Made by a program: the position numbers and the translations under genes. From NCBI GenBank assembly GCA_963971535.1, contig OZ020589.1, positions 75,227,811-75,291,810 on the forward strand: a DNA stretch of 64,000 nucleotides, written 5' to 3'. The notes beneath the pieces are model-generated. The model saw only the letters and a list, made by a program, of their open reading frames with translations, was not told the DNA's origin and made no database searches. Shown here in pieces: positions 25,858 through 36,267 of this stretch (positions are counted from its first letter, which is position 1; every line of letters starts with the position of its first letter). The DNA comes from Notolepis coatsorum. Lineage: Eukaryota; Chordata; Actinopteri; Aulopiformes; Paralepididae.

Positions 25858-26014
25858 CGGTGATGTGTTGCTAGAATCAAGAATCAAGAGGTTTATTTGT
25901 CACATTATTTAGTGGAGAAATTATAGACGATAATGGAAAAGAGATGAGCGAAAAAGCCGTACTAACACAGATATTTTCCTTGAATTGGGTAAAGGTAAAT
26001 GAAGGGGTGCTTAT

Positions 26015-26357
26015 TTGATCCCCAATTTAGTTCTAGTGCCAATTGACTTCCTGGTGGTCGTTGTGCTACCCTACTGTCAGTCTGGGGAGGGTGTAGACTA
26101 CCACATGCCTCCTCCAATACATGTGGAGTCGCCAGCCGCTTCTTTTCACCTGACAGCTAGAAGTTTCACTGGGAGTGCATAACGCGCAAAGAGATCTCCC
26201 CCAGATCCCCTCCCTGCTGAGTCGCTGTTGCAATAGCCAGGACTAATATCCCACACGCTTCCCACCTGTGAAAACTGCCGATTGTGTTCGTAGGGACATC
26301 TGACCAAGCCGGAGGTACTGTTGCCGAGTTGGTAGGTGGGTGCTTAGTCTTCTACGC
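26015..26357 (-). mobile_element. Old SINE copy, - strand
   Basis: Diverged relative of the 34188-34678 SINE: CTACCCTACTGTCAGTCTGG, CGCTTCTTTTCACCTGACAG and TGCCGATTGTGTTCGTAGG align with it in reverse. It is more degraded than the other copies and the tRNA-like head is hard to see. Confidence 0.6.
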
Positions 26358-27509
26358 CAGTGGTTCTCAACTGGTCTAGCCTCGGGACCCAACATTTTTG
26401 TTGACAGGTAGAAGGTATAAAAGGGAATGTTCCCTCCCCCTCTATCTCTTTCACTCTACCTCTCACAGAGAGTAGGTCTCGTGGTACATATGTGCATATG
26501 AAAATAAACCACGCCGGTTAAGGCTAAAGAAGGACCTTGTCGTCATGACCAAGTTATTGTTGCTCCCCAGGTGACTCTGTCAACAGGTTATGGGCCCAGA
26601 TCACGGAAGAGCAAAAATAAGGATAGCTAGTTAGCTGCAAAGTATAGGCTAGTTTAGCAGCGGGAGCACCGCGTGAATAAAGCTAAGCTAACGGGAAGCT
26701 AAGCTACGCTACCATCAAAAGATGGCGACAAGAGGAAGGAGCAAGTGGGCGTCTATACTTTCCGTAGCCGCATTTCTGGCAAGACGCTCTCTGATTGGCC
26801 AACGCCTGTTTCTACACTGGTTAAGCTTAGACACTCTTTCGAAGTTGGTTATGGTTAGAGTTTGTCTTAGAGCGTGACGGCAAGTTCTTTCGACGGTTAA
26901 GCTTAGGCACTCTTTTGAAGTTGGTTAAGGTTAGAGTTTGTCTTAGAGCATGGCGATAGAACGCCAGGTAGTTTGCAGGCTGTTCGACGCGGAAATGGGC
27001 AAAGACACAGCTCGTCACGCGATTGGGCAACAGTGGCCAATCAGAGAGCGTCTGCCAGAAATGTGGCTACGGAAAGTATAGACGCAGCAAGTGGCCCTCG
27101 TTTAACGGAAGGGCAGAAGAATACGAGCTCTGGGAAGAGTGAATGTTGTGCTGTATGCACGGAGTGGGGCTGAAGAAAACCATCTTGACGGCCCCCACGG
27201 GAGAAGTAGCGGCGGCCGCGCAAGCCCTGGATACAAAGCTGAATGCTGGCGCATACTGCGAGCTAGCACCACTCCTAGACAACACGAGCTTGGGGCTGAT
27301 ATTCCGGGACACAAAGGACAAAGACAGAGAGAGTCTAAAAGTGTTAAGAGAACACTACATCGGCAGAGGTAGGCCCCGGATTGTATCCCTGTATATAACT
27401 TTGACCACGCTGAAGAAAGCGAACACAGAGACTGTGACCGAATACGTCATCAGGGCGGAACAAATCATCACAGCGCTCAAGAGTGCAGGAGAAGTCCCAT
27501 CAACGATGG

Positions 27510-28393
27510 ATAAGGCCTTTGACGGTTGGGTTGGGAGTGGAGTGATTACACTGTCTGACCTCTATATAGACGGCAACTTTGCCTCCTTTGGACAGCTAGT
27601 ACAGAAATACAAGATCCCTAGGTCACACTTCTATAGATACTTGCAACTTCGGAGCTTCGTAACTTCGAACTCGGACTGCTACCCTGCCTCCCTTTTAGAC
27701 TCAATCTTGAACTGTAAACTGATCCAGAAACAGGCTATAAGCAGAATTTATGAACTACTTAATAGAAGCAACTCGACACCTTTAGACCTCCTCAGGGGCA
27801 GATGGGAGACTGACTTAGGTGAACCAATCACAGAGGTCACATGGGACAAGATAATACAGTGGATTTTCTCCTCTTCCATTTGCCTTAAACATGCGGTTAT
27901 CCAATTTAAAATTGTACACCAACTGCATTGGTCTAAAGACAGACAGATATATCCCGACATAGACCCTCTATGCGACCGCTGCAGACAGGCTCCAGCCACT
28001 CGGCTCCACATGTTCTGGACGTGCCCAAAGTTGCACACCTACTGGCAGACCATCGTTGACACCTTCTCTAAGATATTTGGAAAGGAAGTGGAGCCATCAC
28101 CATATATTGCATTATTCGGAGTGGCCCCAGCGGACATCCACTTTAGATGGTGGGAATCTAGAATGCTGGCCTTCTGCTCACTTTTGGCCAGAAGGCTGAT
28201 ACTGTTCAAATGGAAGGACCCAGGTTCACCTGTCTACGGCCACTGGATGAGAGAGGTCATGTATCATATTAAACTGGAGAAGATCAGGTATACTATCAGA
28301 GGTTGTACCGAAAAATTCCACAATATTTGGGATCCTTTCCTAACTTTCTTTGAGGGTATGGAAGCGGATAATGTGACAGAGGCGATCTGACTG
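27510..28393 (+). mobile_element. L1-type LINE ORF2 C-terminal fragment inside copia gag
   Basis: Reads SHFYRYLQLRSFV, LLRGRWETDLGEPI, AVIQFKIVHQLHWSKDR, CDRCRQAPATRLHMFWTCPKL and EPSPYIALFGVAP, then stops at 28388-28390. This is the ORF2 end of a fish L1-type element, 5' truncated. The open frame that covers it (27143-28390) begins in copia gag and stays open through the junction, giving a chance chimera of 415 codons. Confidence 0.85.
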
Positions 28394-29640
28394 GCCTTCC
28401 AGGGCCCCGTTCCCCGTACCTGGATAACTGAGTTAGCCGGATAACTTTCGGTGAAGTCTGACTTAAGCCGGACTTTCCGGTTCCCCGAACCTGGATTGTC
28501 CAAATCACCATGACAACAGATCCAAAAGTTTGAGCCTGGTCGAAAGCAGGGTTTAAGTTCAAGTTAGCCGGATGAACCATCGCCACGCCCCCGCAAAGAA
28601 GTGACAGCGCGTTTCCTGAAATTATTCCCACAGTCTAGGATCTGCGTTATACCATTCTGAATTACGTTATTGTGCTCCATTCTTCCAGAGGGGTCTTTTG
28701 AAACGTAAAATAGACCCAAAATGCTGATACTAAATTCACTTTGTCCTAAATAATGCACGTTATATACCGTGGCGCTCGCTCGGTGCGATGTACACATTAT
28801 GTGGTTATTTTAATTGTAACTGGGATTAAGATGTCTGATGAGATGCGCTGTTTGACGGATTTGGGAAATTGAATGAGCCGTTGACGTCACATTAATGAAT
28901 GAGCATAAAGAGATAAAACTTCATTCAAAATAAAGAATATTCTAAACACGGGTCTCTCGTTCATTAATGTATAAACAATGTATTTATCCCATCTGGCACA
29001 GTGGCGCAGCGGTAGTGCTCAATCCTGGCAACCCGGCGACCGGTGTTTTTGGAATATAATATTAATGGTTATACGCCAAAGTAGCCTAGTTTTAAGTTAA
29101 AATATTATAAATCTACATGCATTGAGGATGTCATTCTTTATATAGCTCTCAACGTGCACCAAATTTAATTATTCCTACATCGCAAAAAGAAGGGAAAGAC
29201 TAGGTTTCGAACCCCGGTCGTCTGCGTGAAAGTCAAAAGAAGAACCCGTTACACCACAGTGGAGATAAGTAAAAGATCGACCTTACATCAATCAATGGGT
29301 AAGAGAGCCGTATCGTTATTCTGTATAACAGTTTAACAAATTATTTTCGCTAGCAAGATCTCATTTGATTATTCAATCCAGCAGGCAAGTTTAAAGAAAT
29401 ATAATCTGATTGATTGAGGTAATGAGGGACTTAAAATTTGCCTATAGATAACGCATTTAACTTGTCGGCGAGGCGATTGAGCCGTACTGCAATATGTTAC
29501 TAAAGTTTTAAATCAATTAATCAATCAATGCCGCTAGAGAATCAGGATCTCTGCTCTCGACACTTGCTGCCTTCTCGGCTGAGGCGGGCACGCGCACTTA
29601 TCCTGGGTCTCAAGTCTGGCTTGCAGGAGAAGCACAGAGC
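28394..29640. other. Unassigned insert with tRNA-like pieces, inside copia gag
   Basis: Starts with two GTTCCCCG(T/A)ACCTGGAT motifs (28409, 28480) in a TTAGCCGG-rich stretch, reminiscent of fish DNA-transposon ends, but no matching right end was found. Two tRNA-like pieces lie at 28995-29050 (+, GTGGCGCAGCGGTAGTGC) and 29205-29275 (-, B-box GGGGTTCGAAACC). No coding signal seen. Confidence 0.4.
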
Positions 29641-30723
29641 GATGGACTAATGATGGCGATGGTTATGAGAGGACTACCGGAGATGTATAAACCATTCACA
29701 CTGTTGGTGACACATGGTTCAGCAGACATGTCGCTGGGGGAGTTCAAGGCCAAGCTGCGGAACTTCGAGGCCTCAGAAAACACACACCCGGTCGCCGAAG
29801 AGGCAGGAGAAAGGGTAATGAAGGCCCGAGCAGCGGCAACGATAAAGACCGGACCCCTGACGGAGATGGCGTGTTGGCGATGTGGAGAAAAGGGTCACTG
29901 GAAAGATAAATGCACAAAAACAGTCTGGTGTAGTTTCTGTGGAACTTCGGGACATGCGGACAAAGTGTGTAGAAAGAAGCGCAAACAGAGCGCTCGGTAC
30001 GCGCACATGCAAGATGGCGGCTGTGGACAAGATGGCGGCAACGGTGGACGTGAGGCGAGTCGAGATGGCGCCCGGAGAGCAGCGGGAAGAGAGGACTTCA
30101 CCTTCGGGGCGCAGACAGCATACGTCACCCAGTCAACGCAGCAGCAGCAGGTCCAAAGGAAGGGACTGATCGTGGACACAGGTGCGTCGTCCCACATTAT
30201 CAACGACAGGAACCGATTCAAGAACTTTGATGGCACCTTCGAGCCGGAGAGACACAGCATGGAGCTGGCAGACGGGAAGCGCACATTCGGGTTGGCGCAG
30301 GGGAGAGGAGACGCACAGGTATGCCTCATAGACAGTGAGGGGCGCCGGTGTACAGTGACGTTGAAGAACGCCCTCTACCTCGTTCCCACAAGAACTATTC
30401 TCTGTAAAATCTGCTACTGCAAACGGTGCCAAAGTGTTCTTCAATGAAGGTAAAGATGTTCTTGTAGAGCCTGACGGTACGAGGTTTAACATTGAGGTGT
30501 ACAAGAGAATGTATTATCTACAAACAGAATGTAACGTGAATGATATGTGTAATGTCAGTCATGATATTCAGACATGGCATGAGATCATGGGTCATTGTAA
30601 TTACGAGGATATACTGAAGCTGCAAGCGGTGACAGTAGGCATGCACATTAACGGTGAAAAGCATAGACCTAACAAAGAATGTGATGTGTGTATAAAGGGA
30701 AAGTTCACTCAAACAAGGAACAG

Positions 30724-30880
30724 AGGTTTGATTGATTGATTGATTGAAAAGTTTATTAACAGATTGCAGAATGGGTACAGTACAGTACAGCTCAATACAT
30801 ACAATTGTTAAGGGGATGCAGACCAGAGAAAGACTTTCGTCTTGTTTACATCAGGGTCCCCCATTTTCAATTCATCATAT
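30724..30880 (-). mobile_element. LINE-A 3' tail, - strand
   Basis: GATTGATTGATTGATTGAAA then GCAGAATGGGTACAGTACAG and GGGTCCCCCATTTTCAATTC: nearly identical to the LINE-A terminus at 15013-15170. It splits the copia pre-integrase and integrase regions. Confidence 0.9.
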
Positions 30881-31454
30881 CCCCGGAATTCCAGGTCCCA
30901 CGGAAAAAGTAAAGACACCACTTGAGCTAGTTAACACAGATCTAGCCGGTACAGTAAATAATGAGTCCATAGGTGGCTTTAAATATGTAGTCTTTTACAG
31001 ATGTGTGTACAGGGGAAGTGTTTGTTTACTTCCTCAGAGCAAAGAGTGACACACTCCAGGCCACAGAAAAATTCCTTGCAGATGTAGCTCCTTATGGCAA
31101 CATAAAATGCTTACAGTCCGATAACGGAACAGAGTTCACAAATAGAGAGTTCCAATCACTACTGAGAAGGAACAAGATAAGACACGAGACGTCCTGTCCT
31201 TACTCCCCGCACCAGAACGGGATAGCAGAGGGGGAGACATTCTCCCCTACAGCCAATCTGACCAGTGTACGGGTAGTGATGCAGAAGGCAGCTGAAGACA
31301 GTTTGATTTTTACACCAGATGGATGTGAAGACAGCCTACCTGTACGCACCCATTGATAGGGAGATATATATGGAACAACCTGAAGGTTACAAGAAGAAAG
31401 GAGAGAAGCTAGTGTGTAAGCTAGAAAAATCCATTTACGGCCTGAAACAGTCCT

Positions 31455-31503
31455 TCTTTAGCCTTAACCGGCGTGGTTTATTTTCATATGCACATATGTA
31501 CCT
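31455..31503 (-). repeat. Reversed LTR piece at the right end of the copia fossil
   Basis: TTAACCGGCGTGGTTTATTT and TCATATGCACATATGTACC are the reverse complement of 26483-26530 in the 5' LTR (about 50 bp, near-identical). Confidence 0.85.
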
Positions 31504-31719
31504 ACAATAGCTGCGTCTCCTTACGAAGTTACGCCTATAGCGCCCTCTTGCGGAACAGTAAAGTGCAGTTACATACAGTCATATTAACACATTACACTTA
31601 ACAATTTTCCTTAGTCATTAAGTCGTGACCCAAATTTTTTAACCACTATGATTTATTAAAAAAAAATCAATGTTTGCAGTAATACACAATCTTTCATGCA
31701 CTGTTAAAAACATGAAATA

Positions 31720-32010
31720 AACGCAACTAGGGCTAAAAACCCAATGAAATAAAATAATAATAAATAATATATGCTTCTTAGCAGATTTCTTAGCTTAACA
31801 TAACAGACCTAAGTTTGGGGGAACTAATGGGATAACTGGGGTTGCAACAAAAGTGCAACTAGGGCTAAAAACCCAATGAAATAAAATAATAATAAATAAT
31901 ATGCTTCTTAGCAGACTTCTTAGCTTAACATACAGTAACAGACCTACAGTAAGTTTGGGGGAACTAATGGGATAACTGGGGTTGCAACAAAAGTGCAACT
32001 AGGGCTAAAA
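31720..32010. repeat. Two ~135-bp tandem units derived from the hAT 3' end
   Basis: GCAACTAGGGCTAAAAACCC through AATGGGATAACTGGGGTTGC occurs twice plus a partial. The unit contains GGGGGAACTAATGGGA, which matches the stop-codon region of the hAT gene at 32847. Confidence 0.85.
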
Positions 32011-32029
32011 ACACAATGAAATGAAATAA

Positions 32030-32305
<276 letters not shown>

Positions 32306-32308
32306 TAT

Positions 32309-32787
32309 GGGGCGGCTACGTGGCGTAGTGGGCAAGGCGCTCGCCACGAAATCTGGAGACGCTGGGCTGGGCTTGCCTGTTCGAGCCCAGCGCTCCACAT
32401 TTGCTTTCAGTTTAGCTGGTTGTCCGTACTAATACACATTGGCCGTATTAGGGGGTGGGAAACTGATGGGTGGGGATCGGGCGTTGTGGACAGCGACTCC
32501 TACAGGTCGGTTGGTGCGCCTGCGCAGTAGAATCAGGAAGTGTCGGGGGCAGCGTGAGCCTCCCACGCGTTACTCCTCGCCACTGAGAGATCGAGCTGCG
32601 CAGATGAAAAGATGCGACTGCTGTTACCTCAAGTACCGGAGGGGACTTGTGCTATGTATGACTTAGTCCACATTGCAGCCGGCTTGTGGGAGGCAAGAAA
32701 CAGCGGTTGTGACAGGGGAGGGTTGAATTGGATGATACGAAATTGGGATGGGAGAAAATATAGAAAATGGGAGAAAAAGTGGATCAA
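32309..32787 (+). mobile_element. tRNA-derived SINE in the (TAA)n tract
   Basis: Head GGGGCGGCTACGTGGCGTAG with B-box-like TGTTCGAGCCC, body with ACAGCGACTCCTACAGGTCG, and end GGGATGGGAGAAAATATAG. It inserted into the TAA repeat; TAATAATAAATAATAT lies on both sides as target duplication. Confidence 0.8.
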
Positions 32788-32850
32788 AAAAAATAATAAT
32801 AAATAATATTATCCTTCTTAGCAGACTTCTTAGCTTAACATCCCAGGGAA

Positions 32851-33013
32851 CTAATGGGAGAACTGGGGATGTTGTTTGCTCCTGACAAGAGTCTCAAAGT
32901 CTGGGGTGATGGTAGACAAAGCAACTCTGAGGTCATGCTCAATGTCCAATCTGGTCCTCTGCTTTGTCTTCAGCTGGACCAGAGCTGAGAAGCCACTTTC
33001 ACAAAGATAGGTA
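32851..33013 (-). pseudogene. hAT transposase C-terminal (dimerisation) exon
   Basis: The - strand reads ITYLCESGFSALVQLKTKQR, then TRLDIEHDLRVALSTITPDF and a stop at 32851-32853. YLCESGFSAL...LKTK and LRVALS are the hAT C-terminal dimerisation signature (ZBED/Charlie-like). No catalytic part was found in the window portion of this element. Confidence 0.85.
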
Positions 33014-33110
33014 ATGCAATTTTTTTTTATAAAAAGATAATTAAAATAATTTTTTTAGTTTTTTTTAAACTTTTTAGTTTCTAGTCGCGACCCACCAGTT
33101 GAGAAACACG

Positions 33111-33794
33111 CTACCCAAGTGCTCAAGGGATGCTTCTAGATGCAAATATGTAATTATCAAATTAAGCTTTTATGGGATGACCAGAATTCTCAGTGACTAA
33201 TTAGCAGCTGTTACTATCTGTGGTGCTGAACTAAGCCTTCTGCCTTCTGTTCTTATGGAAAATGGGGTTTGCTTAGTCTTTGTATGGATTTGGCAGTCTG
33301 ACATGTTATTTAGGTGCTGAGGAAAAATTACATAACCATTTGGCTTTGAAGTTTGAAGACTTCCGATTAACAAGCCTAAACACGCTGTTCAGAATTATTG
33401 GCCTTTGTGATATTACAAGGGGGACATAAGTTAACTTTAATTAATCAATAGAGTTGTGTAGTTGAAAGTGGTTACCAATCGTTACAGGCATCCATACTGG
33501 AAGAAAGAGAACAAACATTCCATGCAAGGCCTCTGTGCTTTTTGGAACCAGGATTGGAAGGCAGGATGGAAATAATGAATAAAACATTTGGTGCGACACA
33601 AAAAATGGCATGTTCACTACAAGGGAAGAAAGAGGTGCTGATAAATAAACAATTCAAATTAGATTTAGATTTTCTTAAAAACAGATTCAAGGAAGTCATA
33701 TAAAACTGTTGAAAAATACATAGAAATGTCCCCTTTAATTTGTATGAATTATTTTAGCTGTATATTTACCCAGGAATGATTGACTGAGTACAAT
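33111..33794. other. No gene seen
   Basis: AT-rich sequence with a - strand open frame at 33472-33699 that has no recognised motif. No repeat end detected. Confidence 0.45.
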
Positions 33795-33905
33795 TGAGCT
33801 ATCCCACACCCTGCCGTCTTTTCTTGATCCTCCAATCACAACTAGTAAAGCAACAGCTGTGATTGGAGGATCAAGGAAAGAGGGCAGGGTTTGAGCAACG
33901 CACTT
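33795..33905. mobile_element. Hairpin MITE, copy 2
   Basis: Inverted arms of ~45 bp: CACCCTGCCGTCTTTTCTTG plus ATCCTCCAATCACAACT, and their complement ending CAGGGTTTGAGC, with a ~12-nt loop. Same family as 20225-20330. Confidence 0.75.
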
Positions 33906-34170
33906 CTTCAGTCCTATACTGTAGACCATGGAGCAGATACAATGAAGCAGCTGGTGAAGTGCACTGCCTTGCTCAAAGGCACCTCATCAGTAGTTACTGG
34001 GGATTCAAACAGACAACCCTTCAGGCACAAGCCCACTTGTCTAACCTCTCTAGGAGACCTCCATGTCAAGCCATCGGCCAAAAGTACATCTCTGAAGAGT
34101 TGTATCACCATAGCAACCACTATCATTGTGAAGAGGAAAAACGGGTATTTCAAAGGTTAGTTGGATTTTT
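33906..34170. other. Possible dispersed repeat fragment, no gene
   Basis: Contains GTGCACTGCCTTGCTCAAAG followed by GGCACCTCATCAGTAGTTAC and GGGGATTCAAACAGACAAC, a phrase I associate with dispersed teleost repeats. No coding signal. Confidence 0.4.
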
Positions 34171-34187
34171 AGAGATGGGTGGATAAT

Positions 34188-34678
34188 GGGCGGTCAGGTG
34201 GCGTAGCGGAGATTGCGTTCGTCACCAACACCGGAGACGCTGGATTCGCCTGTTCAAATCCAGCTCACAGCTCCAGTGTTGTCACCAGCTTGGCTGGCCA
34301 TTCACACTAATACAATTGGCTGTATTAGAGGGTGGGAAAGCTGGCGGGGTGGGTCCGGGTCGTTGTAAACAGCGACTCCTACAGTTCGGTCGGGGCGCTT
34401 GCTCAGCGCGGATAGGATCTAAGGGGGGTAGTGTGATCCTTCCACACGTTACACCCTCTCAGTGAGAGTCCGCGCTGCCAGGTGAAAAGAAGCGGTTGAT
34501 TGGCTAGACGTGTGTCGGAGGAAGCACGTGATAGCCTCCACTCTCCCAGACCGACTGTGGGGGGTAAGTGCGCAGCGACCAGGAAGGGGATTGGGAATTG
34601 GCATAACGGCTAACATTGGGATGGGAGAAAATCGGAGGAAAAAGGAGGGGGAAAAAGATTAAAAAAGAAAAAGAAAAA
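34188..34678 (+). mobile_element. tRNA-derived SINE with 17-bp target duplication
   Basis: Best copy of the family. The head GGGCGGTCAGGTGGCGTAGC has a B-box-like TGTTCAAATCC, the body carries ACAGCGACTCCTACAGTTCG and GGTGAAAAGAAGCGGTTG, and the end is GGGATGGGAGAAAATCGG plus an A/G-rich tail. It is flanked by AGAGATGGGTGGATAAT at 34171-34187 and 34679-34695, identical. Confidence 0.92.
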
Positions 34679-34993
34679 AGAGATGGGTGGATAATAGACA
34701 GATTAGATAGATGCCCATGGTGTTCTTACTATTACTACAATAACTAAGAAGCGGACAGTGCAGTACTCCGGCCTTCGTGACCAGTGGCATATTATCCAAC
34801 CGAGATCACACCCTGAGTGTGATTTCAGGAAGTAAATCCTTGTCATGCTGAGGAGACTGTGAGGAGATGAGCAGTGTGCTGATGAAAAGAGCTGACAGGG
34901 AAGCCACCTGTCAGACTGTATCACTGTCTAACCAGAGGATTTGGATACCTATATCCTTCCCTCACACAGACAAAAATATATGCACACACAGCA

Positions 34994-34996
<3 letters not shown>

Positions 34997-35024
<28 letters not shown>
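34997..35024. repeat. Poly-G tract
   Basis: About 28 consecutive G after CACACACAGCAG. Confidence 0.95.
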
Positions 35025-35025
<1 letters not shown>

Positions 35026-35699
35026 GCATAATATAAGACTCAGCATGATCAAAGACATGGGGGAGTTTGTACCAGACAATGTAGGCCGCCGGCGTGATCG
35101 AATGAAATTAAGCTCCTTTTCACTATCAAGGCTAAATGAAATGATAGCAGGTCACTCCAGGTTTTTACACCATCCGGGCAGCTGTGACTTTCAGGCACTG
35201 ACATACGCGTTGTTCCTCTGATGACCCAGCTCTCTCACATTCTCTTAGGGGTAGTGCTGGTGCTGGTGTGGAAGACAGGTCAGCTGCTCACGGTGCTTAT
35301 AGTTTTATAGGGGCCTTGTAGGCCTTGCTGTTGCTTGTGCAGATTTGGTTGAAAAGCAAGAAACAATTGGTATTAAGGTTGGTGGACTTGGCAGAGAGAA
35401 AAATGCTACACTGTAAAAAAGAAAAGAAAATATATATATATTTTCAAATCAACGTAATAGTTTTTGATTCAATAGCAAAAAAAAAGCCAATGCAAAAAGG
35501 TTAGTTGTGGAATCAACTAAATACAACACATTTTTATTGAATATTCAGTGTGATGGCCTCCAGCTTGTTCTTCCCATGCAGGCTGCTTGGCTCGCAGGTG
35601 CTGTGCTGCCCATTTGCTTGCCTGGCCTGTTTGCTGTGGCGCCCCGCCTGCCCTTGGCGATTGAAGCCAATATGGCAAATATAAGTTGAGATAACTTAG
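35025..35699. other. No gene seen
   Basis: Includes ACACTGTAAAAAAGAAAAG and AAGTTGAGATAACTT (also ATTTAAGTTGAGACAACTT at 36010), wording typical of a teleost DNA-transposon MITE, but paired ends were not established. Confidence 0.4.
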
Positions 35700-35955
35700 A
35701 CAAGTTGCTGGTGTTGATTGTAGATTTCTGGTTGGGGAGTAGTGCTGGTGTTGATTGTAGATGTCTGGTTGAGGAGTAGTGCTGGTGTTGATTGTACATT
35801 TCTGGTTGAGGAGTAGTGCTGGTGTTGATTGTAGATGTCTGGTGATAGTGCTGGTGTTGATTGTAGATGTCTGGTTGAGGAGTAGTGCTGGTGTTGATTG
35901 TAGATGTCTGGTTGAGGAGTAGTGCGTGTTGATTTTAGATGTCTGGTTGAGGACG
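35700..35955. repeat. ~36-bp minisatellite
   Basis: About seven units of GTGTTGATTGTAGATGTCTG plus GTTGAGGAGTAGTGCTG. Confidence 0.9.
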
Positions 35956-36267
35956 AGACTGTGAGCCAGAGGAACTGGGGTCAGGAGACTCAGGGTGAGG
36001 CTTACTATGATTTAAGTTGAGACAACTTGGTAGAAAAGGGAAACCAAATCCAAGGTACTCAACAGTCAAAAATAGCAGCAACACAATGTCGTTTTGAGAG
36101 GGAAATATCAATATCACAACTACTACTAATAACAAATACAATAATAAAACAATTATAATTACAAAATAATAACAAACATGTATTATAACGATATCACACA
36201 ATTCAGGATTAAACTAAACTACACCAATGTGTTACTACACATACTCCGCTCATAAAAAAAAAAAACA

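Larger units (their letters stand above)
22858..25905. repeat. Long inverted duplication (~500-bp arms) of a FEN1-like gene end
   Basis: The left arm 22858-23365 and right arm 25430-25905 are reverse complements with few differences. Both begin outermost with a LINE-type tail (TGACAAATAAACCTCTT) and run inward into the 3' coding end of the same gene. The ~2 kb spacer holds further parts of the gene, a tRNA-like stretch and a THAP exon. A 28-bp inverted match also links 25090-25117 with 25398-25427. Confidence 0.88.
26399..31603 (+). mobile_element. Copia-type LTR retrotransposon fossil, itself hit by L1 and a LINE tail
   Basis: The 5' LTR is 26399-26585 (TGTTGACAG...CTGTCAACA) followed by GGTTATGGGCCCAG, a copia-like primer site. 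ATTTT flanks both sides (26394-26398, 31604-31608). Parts in order: gag (27143-27508 and 29650-29850), a CCHC knuckle (CWRCGEKGHWKDKC), protease (LIVDTGASSHIIND), pre-integrase (WHEIMGHCNY), integrase (SDNGTEFTNREFQSL, PYSPHQNGIAEG) and the start of reverse transcriptase (MDVKTAYLYAPIDREIYMEQ). Insertions: L1 end plus ~1.2 kb at 27510-29640 and a LINE-A tail at 30724-30880. The 3' part of pol is absent and a piece of LTR sits reversed at the right end. It is broken, with several interruptions besides the insertions; moderately old. Confidence 0.85.

Noticed and set aside
33472-33699. 75-aa - strand frame as a host exon
   Set aside because: No splice borders, domain or conserved motif could be seen.
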